Assembly (NCBI RefSeq): GCF_031846645.1
Contig: NZ_JAVRHN010000010.1
Location: 1 to 64,000 of the forward strand
Direction: 5' to 3'
DNA length: 64,000 nucleotides
Source: Autumnicola psychrophila
GTDB lineage: Bacteria > Bacteroidota > Bacteroidia > Flavobacteriales > Flavobacteriaceae
Made by a program: the position numbers and the translations under genes. Positions 7,278 to 16,077 of this stretch are shown in pieces. The first letter of the stretch is position 1. The number at the start of each line of letters is the position of its first letter. The notes under the pieces are model-generated. The model saw nothing but the letters and a program-made list of their open reading frames with translations, searched no databases and had not been told where the DNA came from.

Positions 7278-7634
7278 TCAATAATCCTGAATCAAAACAT
7301 CCGTTGGGATATTCAATTTGGCGTTCAGTTTTCTAATCATTTCCAAAGTCAGTTTCCGCTTTTTGTTCATTATTTCGCTGACACGACTTTTAAAACCAAT
7401 CATTTCGACCAAATCCTTTTGTTTTAAGCCCATTTGCTCCATTCTAAAATTGATTGCCGAAATTGGATCGGGCATTCCAATCGGGAAATTCTCATTTTCA
7501 TAATTATCAATAACGATTGCTAAAATTTCCAGTTCGTCGCCTTCATCAGTTCCTCTTTTTGCATCAAAAATAACTTCCAAACGCTCAAGTGCTTTTCGGT
7601 AATCCGCTTCGTTTCTAATTGGTTTTATTTTCAT
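7278..7634 (-). CDS. higA: HigA-type antitoxin (XRE-family helix-turn-helix)
   Basis: A 118-residue antitoxin starting MKIKPIRNEADY. An N-terminal segment of about 55 residues (E-x-x-K-A-L-x-R-L-E, then G-D-E-L-E-I-L) is typical of HigA proteins in HigBA pairs. The C-terminal half is an XRE helix-turn-helix (about residues 70-110, L-K-Q-K-D-L-V-E-M-I-G...S-R-V-S-E-I-M-N). I chose this ATG because it lies one base after the higB stop, while the upstream frame would overlap the toxin. HigA neutralises HigB and normally represses the shared promoter; an inverted repeat at 7959-7979 could be its operator. The toxin-first gene order is typical of HigBA. Confidence 0.85.
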   Translation of the reverse strand: MKIKPIRNEADYRKALERLEVIFDAKRGTDEGDELEILAIVIDNYENENFPIGMPDPISAINFRMEQMGLKQKDLVEMIGFKSRVSEIMNKKRKLTLEMIRKLNAKLNIPTDVLIQDY

Positions 7635-7635
7635 C

Positions 7636-7929
7636 TTAAGTTTCGTTTGCGTTAATCTTATCATATTCAGCGTGTGTCCCAATAAACCTTATCCAGGCAA
7701 GTTGATATTCAAAATTAAATTTGACAATCAGTCGGTAATCATTTCCTTTGATGTTGAAAACAATCCGGTTATCTTTTAAAATACTTGCGCTTGGATATTC
7801 ATTCTTAAGTTCGCTAATAGATGCCCAATTGGATTTTTCGGTTTCACGATACCAGGTTTTTAGCTGAAGTTCGCAATCGCCATGCTTTTCCCAAAAATCC
7901 CTTATTGTACCCCTCGAAAATATTTTCAC
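7636..7929 (-). CDS. higB: HigB-type toxin, mRNA interferase of the RelE fold
   Basis: A 97-residue protein from a GTG start, beginning (M)KIFSRGTIRDFWEKH. It has the family motifs S-A-S-I-L-x-x-N-R-x-V-F-N-I-K-G-N-x-Y-R-L-I-V-K near the middle and F-I-G-T-H-A-E-Y-D-K-I at the C terminus. HigB cleaves mRNA on the ribosome. I reject the longer frame up to 8028 because it would start outside the cassette and upstream of the -7 box at 7957-7964. The GTG start gives the normal HigB length and a leader of about 20 bases. It forms an operon with higA, with a one-base gap. Confidence 0.85.
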   Translation of the reverse strand: MKIFSRGTIRDFWEKHGDCELQLKTWYRETEKSNWASISELKNEYPSASILKDNRIVFNIKGNDYRLIVKFNFEYQLAWIRFIGTHAEYDKINANET

Positions 7930-7956
7930 GTTAAAGAGTTTGTCGCTAATATACAA

Positions 7957-7979
7957 CAAAGTTACCAAAATGATAACTT
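7957..7979 (-). promoter_or_regulatory. higBA promoter box with overlapping inverted repeat
   Basis: The minus strand reads TAACTTTG at 7964-7957, a full TAnnTTTG match, 27 bases before the GTG of higB. AAGTTA (7959-7964) and TAACTT (7974-7979) form an inverted repeat overlapping the box, a natural place for HigA to bind and repress. Confidence 0.5.
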
Positions 7980-8125
7980 CTATTTTTTCCGCATTAAGGG
8001 TAACATACAAATAAATGCAATCCCGCATATTCTACTAATCTAATGCAAATGCATTATATGAGCTATCCACGCAAATCTTTTTACCTAAGCCACACCTACA
8101 ATTTCAAACACTAACTATCTTCACC

Positions 8126-9406
8126 CTAATCTTCGGCATTAAACTGAAACTGAAAAATACGCGGATTAATAATTAGCTGTGCCCATCCCCAGTTATTGGT
8201 GTTTTCATTAGTGGTTCCTCCCTTTATCAGGCTCATACTTTCTGAAGCGAACATATGGGAATATCCGAGATTAAGCACCACATTTTTTACCACAGGTCGG
8301 GTGAAAACCACATCAATTTCAGTTCCCAGATAACTATCTGCATCTCCTGCTAAATCAGCATTCGAGCTAAAATAATGCGCTTTTAAAAGTAATGAAGACG
8401 TTGCTCCTGTTTTCAAAATAGTCTTTGCGTAAAAGTCGTTTAACCCCACATTATTGGCATGGTTACCTACGTAGAAGTAATCCATAAATCCGTTGAATTT
8501 ATGGTTTGTCCCATACAACGGAAAAAACGAATTATTATCTCCTGTACTTCCCTGGTTTGTACCGCTAAGAAATTCGGCTCCCAGTCCAAAAAGCGTGCTT
8601 CCGGGTTTGTAAACTGCCTCCAGCGCAACCTGGTAAGCACGTAAGTCTTGAGATGGAGTCGCCTTCCCAAACTGATAATAAGCACTACCGGACAATTTTA
8701 GCGAAGACAGCGGAAATTGAAAGTAGGATCCGGCAGTTTGCCTGTTATAAACGCCATCTGCAACATTGCCGTCTGGCCCAGTAAATTTCTGAAAGCCATT
8801 ATTCAGAAATAAAAAGCTCACCGCACTATTGGTCCAGGTTTTTTTTAGATGAGCATACTGCATTGTTTTATAAGTAAAAAACCCTGAAATGGTATAAGGC
8901 GAGCCAAACAGCCGCTGTTCTTCCTGCCCATAAGCAAATCCCATATCCATAGCGATGCTACCTTTATTATACTGAAGAAGCGCCGCATCGTGGAATCGTC
9001 CCTGCATTGCCCAATCAAGTCCGCCAAAAATCCGCTGGTCATCATAGGAAATTACCTGCCGGCCGACTTTCGCAGCCCAGTTGTCACTCAGCTGCATTCT
9101 TGCCCAAGCCTGGAACAGGGAAAAAGAATCATTGCCATCGTTTATCAAAATCTGCCGCGTATCGCCCCAGGTGCTCACATCCTGAACACTCACCATAACC
9201 TGCAGCCTGTCTGCTGCATATCCAAAGTTCAACCGGGAACGCTGCGTAACAAAAGCAGCAGGATCTGTATTATCGGGAAAAAGATTTCCAAATCCATGGC
9301 GATATTCAAACCTTGGCCTAATGTCTGCATCCAAAGTAAAAGTCTGTGAAAAAGCCGAAGCTGTAAAAATGAAAAAGAATAAAAAAGTGTAGTAGTGGTT
9401 TTTCAT
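8126..9406 (-). CDS. outer-membrane beta-barrel porin, alginate-export-like family
   Basis: A 426-residue protein with a cleavable signal peptide ending near A-S-A-F-S-Q (residue 21). It starts with L-D-A-D-I-R-P-R-F-E-Y-R-H-G-F and contains repeated amphipathic strands with aromatic ends: Q-R-S-R-L-N-F-G-Y, V-G-R-Q-x-I-S-Y-D-D-Q-R-I-F-G-G and others. This layout is that of the alginate-export/porin family. In Bacteroidota such porins are often near nitrate or nitrite uptake genes, and here the divergent neighbours make siroheme and molybdenum cofactor precursors. I infer a role in anion uptake, not alginate. A TATTTTTG box lies 23 bases before the ATG. Confidence 0.7.
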   Translation of the reverse strand: MKNHYYTFLFFFIFTASAFSQTFTLDADIRPRFEYRHGFGNLFPDNTDPAAFVTQRSRLNFGYAADRLQVMVSVQDVSTWGDTRQILINDGNDSFSLFQAWARMQLSDNWAAKVGRQVISYDDQRIFGGLDWAMQGRFHDAALLQYNKGSIAMDMGFAYGQEEQRLFGSPYTISGFFTYKTMQYAHLKKTWTNSAVSFLFLNNGFQKFTGPDGNVADGVYNRQTAGSYFQFPLSSLKLSGSAYYQFGKATPSQDLRAYQVALEAVYKPGSTLFGLGAEFLSGTNQGSTGDNNSFFPLYGTNHKFNGFMDYFYVGNHANNVGLNDFYAKTILKTGATSSLLLKAHYFSSNADLAGDADSYLGTEIDVVFTRPVVKNVVLNLGYSHMFASESMSLIKGGTTNENTNNWGWAQLIINPRIFQFQFNAED

Positions 9407-9428
9407 ATCGAGAAGTATTGGTTGGCTT

Positions 9429-9508
9429 CAAAAATAAGAATGAAAATTCAAATTTACGTATAAATACTTATTTTTATTTTTATACTACGTATTCTCATTG
9501 TATATTTG
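9429..9508. promoter_or_regulatory. divergent promoter region of porin and cobA with paired TACGTAT motifs
   Basis: A TAnnTTTG box for the porin (complement of CAAAAATA, 9429-9436) faces one for cobA (TATATTTG, 9501-9508). Between them TACGTAT occurs twice (9455-9461 and 9486-9492), 31 bases or about three helical turns apart, as expected for a shared activator. The regulator is not identified. Confidence 0.45.
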
Positions 9509-9575
9509 TAAAATGAAAATAACACCTGCGGAAGAAGAATGAAGCTCCGGGCGTTAAAAATAATCAGTTGAAATT

Positions 9576-10376
9576 ATGAAAACCATAGAAGAAATTAATC
9601 CCAAAGTTACTTTAGTTGGCGCCGGACCCGGCGATCCCGATTTGTTAACTCTAAAAGCGGTTAAGGCACTGAAAAATGCCGACGCTGTGCTTTATGATGC
9701 TTTGGTAAATGAAGAAATTTTAAAGTATGCACCAAATGCCGTTAAACTTTTCGTAGGAAAAAGAAAAGGCTGCCACTCTTATATGCAGGACCAGATCAAT
9801 GATTTACTGGTCGCTTACGCCTTGCGATATGGACATGTAGTGCGACTAAAAGGTGGAGATCCGTTTGTATTTGGACGTGGCCGTGAGGAAATGAACCATC
9901 TTTCTGAAGCAGGAATACCTTCTGAAGTTGTTCCGGGGATATCTTCGGCGCTTTCGGTTCCTGCGAGCAACGGCATTCCGGTTACACACAGGAAAGTTGC
10001 TCAGAGTTTTTGGGTTTTAACGGGAACTACTACAAATCACAAGTTGTCTGAAGACGTAGAACTTTCAGCACAATCCAAAGCCACGGTTGTGATCCTGATG
10101 GGAATGAGCAAACTTTCAGAAATTGTTTCCATCTTTACAAAGCACGGAAAAGCAGAAATTCCTGTTGCAATTATTCAGAATGGGACAAAAGAAAATGAAC
10201 GTCGCGCCATAGGAAAACTTTCAACTATTGAAAAAAAGGTTGCCGAACAAAACCTCTCTTCACCTGCAATTATCGTGATTGGAGAGGTTGTGGGAGTGGG
10301 CAATAATCAATTGTCGGCCCTTGTAGAGGATGATTTTATTTATCAGAACCTGGACATTGAACCTCTTTCTGCATAA
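9576..10376 (+). CDS. cobA: uroporphyrinogen-III C-methyltransferase (SUMT)
   Basis: A 266-residue SAM-dependent methylase that converts uroporphyrinogen III to precorrin-2, the branch point to siroheme and cobalamin. Visible motifs are V-G-A-G-P-G-D-P-D-L-L-T (14-25), R-L-K-G-G-D-P-F-V-F-G-R-G (90-102), V-P-G-I-S-S-A-L-S-V-P-A (119-130) and G-I-P-V-T-H-R (133-139). It lacks the CysG dehydrogenase/ferrochelatase domain, so a separate SirC-type protein must finish siroheme. The gene is followed after about 100 bases by moaA in the same direction. The pairing suggests supply of siroheme and molybdopterin to nitrite and nitrate reductases encoded elsewhere. Confidence 0.95.
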   Translation: MKTIEEINPKVTLVGAGPGDPDLLTLKAVKALKNADAVLYDALVNEEILKYAPNAVKLFVGKRKGCHSYMQDQINDLLVAYALRYGHVVRLKGGDPFVFGRGREEMNHLSEAGIPSEVVPGISSALSVPASNGIPVTHRKVAQSFWVLTGTTTNHKLSEDVELSAQSKATVVILMGMSKLSEIVSIFTKHGKAEIPVAIIQNGTKENERRAIGKLSTIEKKVAEQNLSSPAIIVIGEVVGVGNNQLSALVEDDFIYQNLDIEPLSA

Positions 10377-10480
10377 TTTTTTCTTCGGAAGTAACTTTTG
10401 GCCCATAGGGATTCTTTCGTTTGCCACTCTGAAATAATCATCTTTAAAAATAAATTCTGCGCGAGCAAAATCCATACTAA

Positions 10481-11488
10481 ATGATTAAAACAACCAATGT
10501 GCTTAATGATTCTTTTGGTCGGAAGCACAATTATCTCCGAATTTCCCTAATAGAAAAATGCAACCTTAGATGTGATTATTGCATGCCAGCGGCCGGCATT
10601 CCTTTAACTCCAAAAAAGGAACTGATGAATGCAGATGAAATCCTGGAAATGGCCAAAATCTTTGTTTCACAGGGTGTGGACAAAATCAGGCTTACCGGCG
10701 GAGAGCCTCTGGTGCGTAAAGATTTTGCCGATATTGTGAAGAAACTGGCCACGCTTCCTGTCCGGCTTTCCATCACCACAAACGCAATACTTGCAGATAG
10801 GTTTATTGAAACTTTTCATCAATACGGACTAACAGATATTAATGTTAGCCTTGACACCCTCGAAACTGATAAATTTAAGATGATCACGCGCCGTGATCAG
10901 TTTAAAAAGGCTTACCAAAACATCCAGTTATTGATAAACGAAGGTTTTAATGTAAAAATTAATGCTGTTTTAATGCAGGATTTCAATAAGGATGAAATTG
11001 TGGATTTTTTGATGCTCACCAGGAATTCCCCAATTACGGTCCGTTTTATTGAATTTATGCCTTTTGACGGTAATCGTTGGAACAAATCCAAGCTGGTAAC
11101 CGAAAAGGAGATTCTGGAAGAGGTAACCGACTTTTTTGGTGACAAATATCTTCAGAAACTGGAAGATGAGCAGCATTTCACCTCCAGAAACTATAAAATT
11201 GAAGGCTTTACAGGCAAATTCGGGATTATTAGTTCTGTAACCAATCCTTTCTGCTCCGGATGCAACAGGATTCGGCTTACCGCCAACGGAAAGATCAAAA
11301 ATTGCCTGTTTTCAAATCACGAATTAGATCTTCTTACAGCTTTAAGAGAAGGACGGGATGTAAAAGAGCTTATTCTGAAGTCTCTGGGTCAGAAAAAGAA
11401 GGTGCGTGCAGGAATGGATGATTTTGAGAAGCTAAATGACCCGGAAAAGCACAACAAAAACAGAAGCATGATCTCTATTGGAGGCTGA
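10481..11488 (+). CDS. moaA: GTP 3',8-cyclase MoaA
   Basis: A 335-residue radical-SAM enzyme of the first step of molybdenum cofactor synthesis: GTP to 3',8-cyclo-7,8-dihydro-GTP. The N-terminal cluster motif C-N-L-R-C-D-Y-C is at residues 27-34 and L-T-G-G-E-P at 71-76. The second [4Fe-4S] cluster ligands are Cys258, Cys261 and Cys275 (F-C-S-G-C and K-N-C-L-F). The protein ends in G-G, as active MoaA proteins do. The ATG at 10481 gives the usual length. No other moa gene lies in the window. Confidence 0.95.
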   Translation: MIKTTNVLNDSFGRKHNYLRISLIEKCNLRCDYCMPAAGIPLTPKKELMNADEILEMAKIFVSQGVDKIRLTGGEPLVRKDFADIVKKLATLPVRLSITTNAILADRFIETFHQYGLTDINVSLDTLETDKFKMITRRDQFKKAYQNIQLLINEGFNVKINAVLMQDFNKDEIVDFLMLTRNSPITVRFIEFMPFDGNRWNKSKLVTEKEILEEVTDFFGDKYLQKLEDEQHFTSRNYKIEGFTGKFGIISSVTNPFCSGCNRIRLTANGKIKNCLFSNHELDLLTALREGRDVKELILKSLGQKKKVRAGMDDFEKLNDPEKHNKNRSMISIGG

Positions 11489-11783
11489 AAATTGCCATTT
11501 TTGAGCACTGACTTTTTTTTGTTTTATTTGTGGTTTCTAATAGTATAGTAATTTTTGCGTATTCTATAGGTGCCACTTTTCCTAATGCGATTGGTAATTT
11601 ATATATAGCCATCTAAGAGAGGCCTCCAAAATGTCAATTTTCGACCTACTGTTCAAATGGTAACCGATTTAATTCAGATAATATGAAGAAAAGAATTAGT
11701 ATTAACCAAATTTCAGAAATTTGACCAGAATGTTGTTCTAAAAACCTTCAGCTAAAAAAAGGAGAGAGGAAATAATTGCTTGT
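11489..11783. repeat. intergenic stretch with two copies of a dispersed motif
   Basis: It holds GAAAATTGCCATTTTTGAG (near 11487-11505) and AAAATGTCAATTTTCGAC (near 11629-11646), related to copies near 1177, 5914 and 28332. The rest is AT-rich without a gene. Confidence 0.35.
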
Positions 11784-12575
11784 TTACAGATCCTGGGTCT
11801 CAGCGATCATTTCGGCAACATCCATTACGGCAATACTGTCCTCTTTATCTTTACTCTTAACACCATCTGTCATCATCGTATTACAAAAAGGGCATCCTGC
11901 TGCAATCACTTCAGGTTTTACTTCCATAGCCTGCTCTGTCCGCTCTACATTTACATCTTTAGTTCCCGGCTCCGGCTCTTTAAACATCTGTGCTCCACCC
12001 GCACCACAACAAAGTCCGTTGCGTTTGCACATGCGCATTTCCACAAGTTCGACTTCCAGCTTTCTTAGAAGATCACGGGGAGCTTCATACTCACCGTTTC
12101 CGCGGCCAAGATAGCATGGATCGTGAAAAGTAATCCTTTTTCCTTTAAACTTACCTCCTTCAACTTTAAGTCGGCCTTCGTTAAGCAGGGATTTGAGAAA
12201 CTGCGTATGATGCATCACCTCATAATTCCCACCAAGGGCAGGATATTCATTTTTTATAGTATTGAAACAATGCGGACAGGCAGTGACCACTTTTTTTATT
12301 TCATATCCGTTAAGAACTTCAATGTTAGTCATCGCCTGCATCTGGAAAAGAAATTCATTTCCGGCACGCTTTGCCGGATCTCCGGTGCAGCTTTCTTCTG
12401 TGCCCAAAACAGCAAAATCCACACCTGCTTTGGTTAACAATTTCACGAAAGCCTTGGTTATTTTTTTTGCACGGTCATCAAAGCTTCCGGAACATCCAAC
12501 CCAAAACAAAACTTCCGGTTTTTTACCTTCTGCCATGTATTCGGCCATTGTAGGAACTTTTAATGCTTCTGCCAT
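11784..12575 (-). CDS. CCG-domain iron-sulfur oxidoreductase, HdrB-like
   Basis: A 263-residue protein with two CCG (cysteine-rich) domains. The first includes W-V-G-C-S-G-S-F-D (about residue 26) and A-C-P-H-C-F-N (near 97). The second includes H-D-P-C-Y-L-G-R, G-L-C-C-G-A-G-G and A-A-G-C-P-F-C. This arrangement is like HdrB, GlcF or LutA subunits, which pass electrons through iron-sulfur centres. The ATG at 12575 is used; a TTG nine codons upstream is the alternative. It lies 34 bases after the membrane ferredoxin gene, so the two likely form one complex accepting electrons from an unknown donor. Confidence 0.85.
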   Translation of the reverse strand: MAEALKVPTMAEYMAEGKKPEVLFWVGCSGSFDDRAKKITKAFVKLLTKAGVDFAVLGTEESCTGDPAKRAGNEFLFQMQAMTNIEVLNGYEIKKVVTACPHCFNTIKNEYPALGGNYEVMHHTQFLKSLLNEGRLKVEGGKFKGKRITFHDPCYLGRGNGEYEAPRDLLRKLEVELVEMRMCKRNGLCCGAGGAQMFKEPEPGTKDVNVERTEQAMEVKPEVIAAGCPFCNTMMTDGVKSKDKEDSIAVMDVAEMIAETQDL

Positions 12576-12609
12576 ACCTTTTCTACTTAAAAATTTAAAC
12601 AATTCCAGT

Positions 12610-13953
12610 CTAGGAATTCTCCTTTGCCCAATTTAACCTGTCCATTTGATTATATGGCCACGGCGCCCCATTATTTTCAATATTAGTCATTGAAACTGCT
12701 AGCTCGTTTGGTGCTGCACTTTGTTCCATGACTAAGTATCTCCTCATATCCATTATAATAGATAGTGGATCTATTCCTACAGGACAAGCCTCTACACAGG
12801 CATTACAGGTAGTGCACGCCCACAATTCTTCTCTTAAAATGAAATCATCCAACAACTGTTTTCCATCATCCTGAAAACTGCCATTTTTGTTGATATTTTC
12901 TCCAACTTCTTCCAACCTGTCACGGGTGTCCATCATGATTTTTCTAGGAGAAAGTTTCTTGCCGGTTTTATTTGCCGGACATTCAGAGGTACACCGTCCA
13001 CATTCGGTACAAGTATATGCGTTTAGAAGCTGAACCCTGTTTAAGTCCATTACGTCTGAAGCTCCAAATTTTTCAGGTTCTGCAGTATCATCTTCTTCTG
13101 CCGGTGCAGCAAAAGGATCGGCATCGGGATCCATCATTAACTTTACTTCATCTGTAACAGATTGTAAATTGTCAAATTCTCCCTTTGGTTTTAACTTTGA
13201 GAAATAGACATTTGGAAATGCCAGTAAAATATGCAGGTGCTTTGAATAGTACAGGTAATTAAGGAAAAACAAAATTCCAAGGATATGCAGCCACCATGCT
13301 GCTCTTTCAATAATTATTAAAGTCGAAGAACCCATTCCTTCAAATATGGGAAGCAAAAACTGGCTGACAGGAAAAGACCCCATTAAACCGGCCTCGCTAT
13401 AATATGGTTTTACTTCATTTATTTGCAACTGATAATCTGCAGCATTCATAGTTAAAAACAGAGCCATAAGTACCATCTCAAAATAGAGAATATAATTAGC
13501 ATCGTTCTTTGGCCACCCTTTTAATTCCCGTCCAAGAAATCTGTAGATATTGGAGATATTTCTTCTTGTCCAAAAAATAATTACCCCCAGTAGCACAAGT
13601 AAAGCCAGAATTTCGAAAGCAGCTATTAATATTCCGTAAACATCACCCATGGCAAATAAAACCCTGTGGGTACCAAAAAGTCCGTCGATAATTATTTCAA
13701 GAACTTCTATATTAATTATAATGAATCCCAGGTAAACAATTACATGCAAAATACCGGAAACAGGCCTGCGCACCATTTTGCTTTGACCAAAAGCAATTCT
13801 GGCCATTTTTGCAAAACGTTCACCGCTGTTATCTTTACGGTCAATTTTCTTTCCTAAATTAATATTCCGTATAATCAGGCGGATATTCTTAGCGAAGAAT
13901 GCAATACCCGCCACAAGGGCGATAGCAAAAAGGATTTGGGGAATAAATTCCAT
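12610..13953 (-). CDS. membrane-bound (4Fe-4S) ferredoxin-type reductase, HdrC/NarI-like fusion
   Basis: A 447-residue protein. The first about 260 residues contain five to six membrane segments (at about 5-22, 65-90, 105-130, 150-170 and 220-245) with histidines (H70 region and others) that could bind heme. A cytoplasmic domain follows with two [4Fe-4S] motifs: C-T-E-C-G-R-C-T-S-E-C-P near residue 320, and C-T-T-C-N-A-C-V-E-A-C-P near 385. It is co-transcribed with the CCG-domain protein downstream and the MCE gene upstream (10-base gap). The layout fits a quinone-linked electron-transfer complex; the electron donor is unknown. Confidence 0.85.
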   Translation of the reverse strand: MEFIPQILFAIALVAGIAFFAKNIRLIIRNINLGKKIDRKDNSGERFAKMARIAFGQSKMVRRPVSGILHVIVYLGFIIINIEVLEIIIDGLFGTHRVLFAMGDVYGILIAAFEILALLVLLGVIIFWTRRNISNIYRFLGRELKGWPKNDANYILYFEMVLMALFLTMNAADYQLQINEVKPYYSEAGLMGSFPVSQFLLPIFEGMGSSTLIIIERAAWWLHILGILFFLNYLYYSKHLHILLAFPNVYFSKLKPKGEFDNLQSVTDEVKLMMDPDADPFAAPAEEDDTAEPEKFGASDVMDLNRVQLLNAYTCTECGRCTSECPANKTGKKLSPRKIMMDTRDRLEEVGENINKNGSFQDDGKQLLDDFILREELWACTTCNACVEACPVGIDPLSIIMDMRRYLVMEQSAAPNELAVSMTNIENNGAPWPYNQMDRLNWAKENS

Positions 13954-13963
13954 TTAGATTAAA

Positions 13964-14914
13964 TTATCTTAAAGAATCCTCGGGTTCTGTATAGCCTTTA
14001 GCTCTTTTTCCAAAGATAGAGAAATTAACATAGCGTTTCGGGTTAAGTTTTACATCCTGAAGAAGCTCTTCAAGTTGTTTGGTAGCCCGATCCAGATTAT
14101 TGTAAACATCATCATCGTTCAGCAACTTCCCGGCTGTACCTTCACCACTGTTCAATTTAGAAGATATTTCTTCAAAATTAGAGATGGCATTTTCTACATC
14201 AGTAACCATTCTTTGAACGTCAATATTCGAAATTGTATCTGACAAGTTATTAAGATTACCTGACATCTCATCCAGATTAGTAAAAGTCCTGTCTAGTTTT
14301 TCTGAATTTCCTTGCACAATACCTTCAAGCGTTTGAGCTGTTCCTTTTATAGAACGTGCTGTTTCACCCAAATCCTGAAAAGTCTGCCTTATATTATTCC
14401 TTGTAGTATCATTAAGGATGACATTTAACGCTGTCAGCAACGAATCTGCACTCACAATAGTGTTTTCCACTTTTGACTGAAGCGGTGTAAGCCTGTCATT
14501 TACCAATTCCATTAATCCTTCTTCGCTATCTCCCTGGAGGGTATCACCAGATACGGCTAGTTTACCTTTTTCGTAAGTTGGAACTATGGCAAGCGACTTT
14601 CCTCCAATAATATTACCACCATAAATTTGAGCCAAACTGTTTTCTGAAAATGGAAAATCATTATCAACCGTGAACGTTACAACCAATAGGCCTGTTTCGT
14701 TAAGAAAGTCTATTTTTGTTACCTGTCCTACTTTAAGACCGTTAATTGTTACGTCTGAAGAGCGGGACAAGCCTTCCACATCTTCATATACAGCATAAAA
14801 AATCCTACTTGAATCAAGAAGATTTTTTCCTTTGAGGAAACTATAACCGAAAACAAGAACAAGTATTGCAATAACAGCCAGTATGCCGGTCTTTACCTCT
14901 TTAGAATACTTCAA
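13964..14914 (-). CDS. MCE/MlaD family lipid-transport substrate-binding protein
   Basis: A 316-residue protein with one N-terminal membrane anchor (about residues 9-28) and an MCE domain at about 38-115 (V-E-G-L-S-R-S-S-D-V-T-I-N-G-L-K-V-G-Q-V). A long helical region rich in N, L, D and T (about 150-280) follows, which could form the pore-like coiled coil of MlaD/YebT relatives. MCE proteins move phospholipids between membranes with an ABC transporter; no Mla permease or ATPase is in this window. It sits between the amidase gene (54 bases upstream) and the ferredoxin gene. Confidence 0.85.
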   Translation of the reverse strand: MKYSKEVKTGILAVIAILVLVFGYSFLKGKNLLDSSRIFYAVYEDVEGLSRSSDVTINGLKVGQVTKIDFLNETGLLVVTFTVDNDFPFSENSLAQIYGGNIIGGKSLAIVPTYEKGKLAVSGDTLQGDSEEGLMELVNDRLTPLQSKVENTIVSADSLLTALNVILNDTTRNNIRQTFQDLGETARSIKGTAQTLEGIVQGNSEKLDRTFTNLDEMSGNLNNLSDTISNIDVQRMVTDVENAISNFEEISSKLNSGEGTAGKLLNDDDVYNNLDRATKQLEELLQDVKLNPKRYVNFSIFGKRAKGYTEPEDSLR

Positions 14915-14967
14915 AAGTTAAAATTTTAGAATACGGACAAATTTAGAAATAAAATAGAAGAGTAGGT

Positions 14968-16077
14968 CTAATTAAGCTTAGATTTTAACGCCTCATTAAC
15001 TGTAATCTTCCTGCCGTCTTTAAAAGCGACAATGTAACTGGAAGAATAACCACTGCTTATGGCCTCTTGATGTAAATTCTGAATTTTTAGGTAATCTGAA
15101 GTTTCACCCAGGTAGTATTTGAATAACTTCCCCTCCTTTACACGATTAATATTTTGCAAACCTTTAAAATTATAAGATTTTGTTTCCACTTTTTTAGATC
15201 CCGCAGCAACCTGAACCTTAAAAATTATACCATCATAAATAGACGAGGCTACAGGTGTGGCTTCGATATTTCCTTCGGTCTCATTAATACTTTCTAAAGT
15301 AGAAAGATTTATATTTTTACTGTAATTTATTATTGCCTTTGAAATTGCTGCAGACATTTTATTTTGCCCATTACCACTATTGAGAAAAGCTCCCTCCTGG
15401 TTATTGGTTAGAAATCCTGTTTCTATAAGAACGCTTGGCATTACTGCTTCTCTCAAAACAAGAAAAACATCCTGCTTTACACCCCTGTTTTTTCTACTAA
15501 GTTCATTAGTGAACTTTTTCTGAATAAAATCAGCCAGGAGTATACTTTGGTTTAAATATTCTTCCTGCATTAGTGCCAGCCCAATATAGGATTCCGGAGA
15601 ATTGGGATCAAACCCATTATAAGTCACCTCGTAATCATCTTCAAGATAAATTACAGAGTTTTCCCGTTTGGCAATTTCAAGATTATCATCACTTCTTCTT
15701 AAACCTAAAACAAATGTTTCGGTCCCACTTGCCTGTGAGCTATGGGCATTGCAATGAACAGAAACAAAAAGATCTGCCTTGGCCTCGTTGGCAATCTGAG
15801 TTCTTCTTTTAAGTGGAATAAAAACATCTGTTTTACGAGTGTAAATAACATCTACCCCCTGGTCTTCCAGTTCTTTCCCTACTTTAAGAATAATGCTTAA
15901 AGCAATATCCTTTTCTTTATAACCGTTACCGATGTTACCAGGATCTTTACCGCCGTGTCCAGCATCAAGTACAACAACAAAGCGTTCCACATCTGGCACC
16001 TCGTTGGCGAAAAAGGGGATTATAAAAAATGTGACACAAAAAATTGATAAGAAAAGTTTAATCTGGCTCATTCTCAT
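14968..16077 (-). CDS. N-acetylmuramoyl-L-alanine amidase (Amidase_3)
   Basis: A 369-residue secreted enzyme that cuts the amide bond between MurNAc and L-Ala. The signal peptide covers about residues 1-24. The zinc and catalytic motifs are V-L-D-A-G-H-G-G-K-D (about 36-45), S-V-H-C-N-A-H (about 105), and V-L-I-E-T-G-F-L near residue 217. The C-terminal 100 residues look like a SPOR-type domain (F-K-V-Q-V-A-A-G-S and Y-L-G-E-T...), which would bind denuded glycan at the division site. It is the first gene of the leftward operon and is divergent from lptD. Confidence 0.9.
   Translation of the reverse strand: MRMSQIKLFLSIFCVTFFIIPFFANEVPDVERFVVVLDAGHGGKDPGNIGNGYKEKDIALSIILKVGKELEDQGVDVIYTRKTDVFIPLKRRTQIANEAKADLFVSVHCNAHSSQASGTETFVLGLRRSDDNLEIAKRENSVIYLEDDYEVTYNGFDPNSPESYIGLALMQEEYLNQSILLADFIQKKFTNELSRKNRGVKQDVFLVLREAVMPSVLIETGFLTNNQEGAFLNSGNGQNKMSAAISKAIINYSKNINLSTLESINETEGNIEATPVASSIYDGIIFKVQVAAGSKKVETKSYNFKGLQNINRVKEGKLFKYYLGETSDYLKIQNLHQEAISSGYSSSYIVAFKDGRKITVNEALKSKLN

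Larger units (their letters stand above)
7141..8004 (-). mobile_element. detached integron-type cassette carrying higBA
   Basis: On the minus strand the unit starts at GTTACCCTTA (8004-7995), runs through higB and higA, and ends in a sequence related to the attC-like sites of the array (7258-7141). That site opens with TAAGGGCAAC, complementary to GTTACCCTTA at 9 of 10 bases. Toxin-antitoxin pairs are well-known passengers of integron cassettes. The unit lies about 3.6 kb from the integrase gene, on the side away from the array. Confidence 0.6.

Noticed and set aside
7636..8028. Longer HigB frame from an ATG at 8028
   Set aside because: It would start outside the cassette boundary and upstream of the -7 box. 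The GTG at 7929 gives the usual HigB length.
7995..8060. TATAATGCAT stretch near the higBA cassette as a second attI
   Set aside because: The similarity to the attI-like region is about 10 bases of AT-rich sequence, too little to claim a shared site.
9513..9542. Nine-codon leader peptide before cobA
   Set aside because: The ATG lies at or before the transcription start expected from the TATATTTG box, so it may not be on the mRNA. No terminator or anti-terminator pairing is seen.
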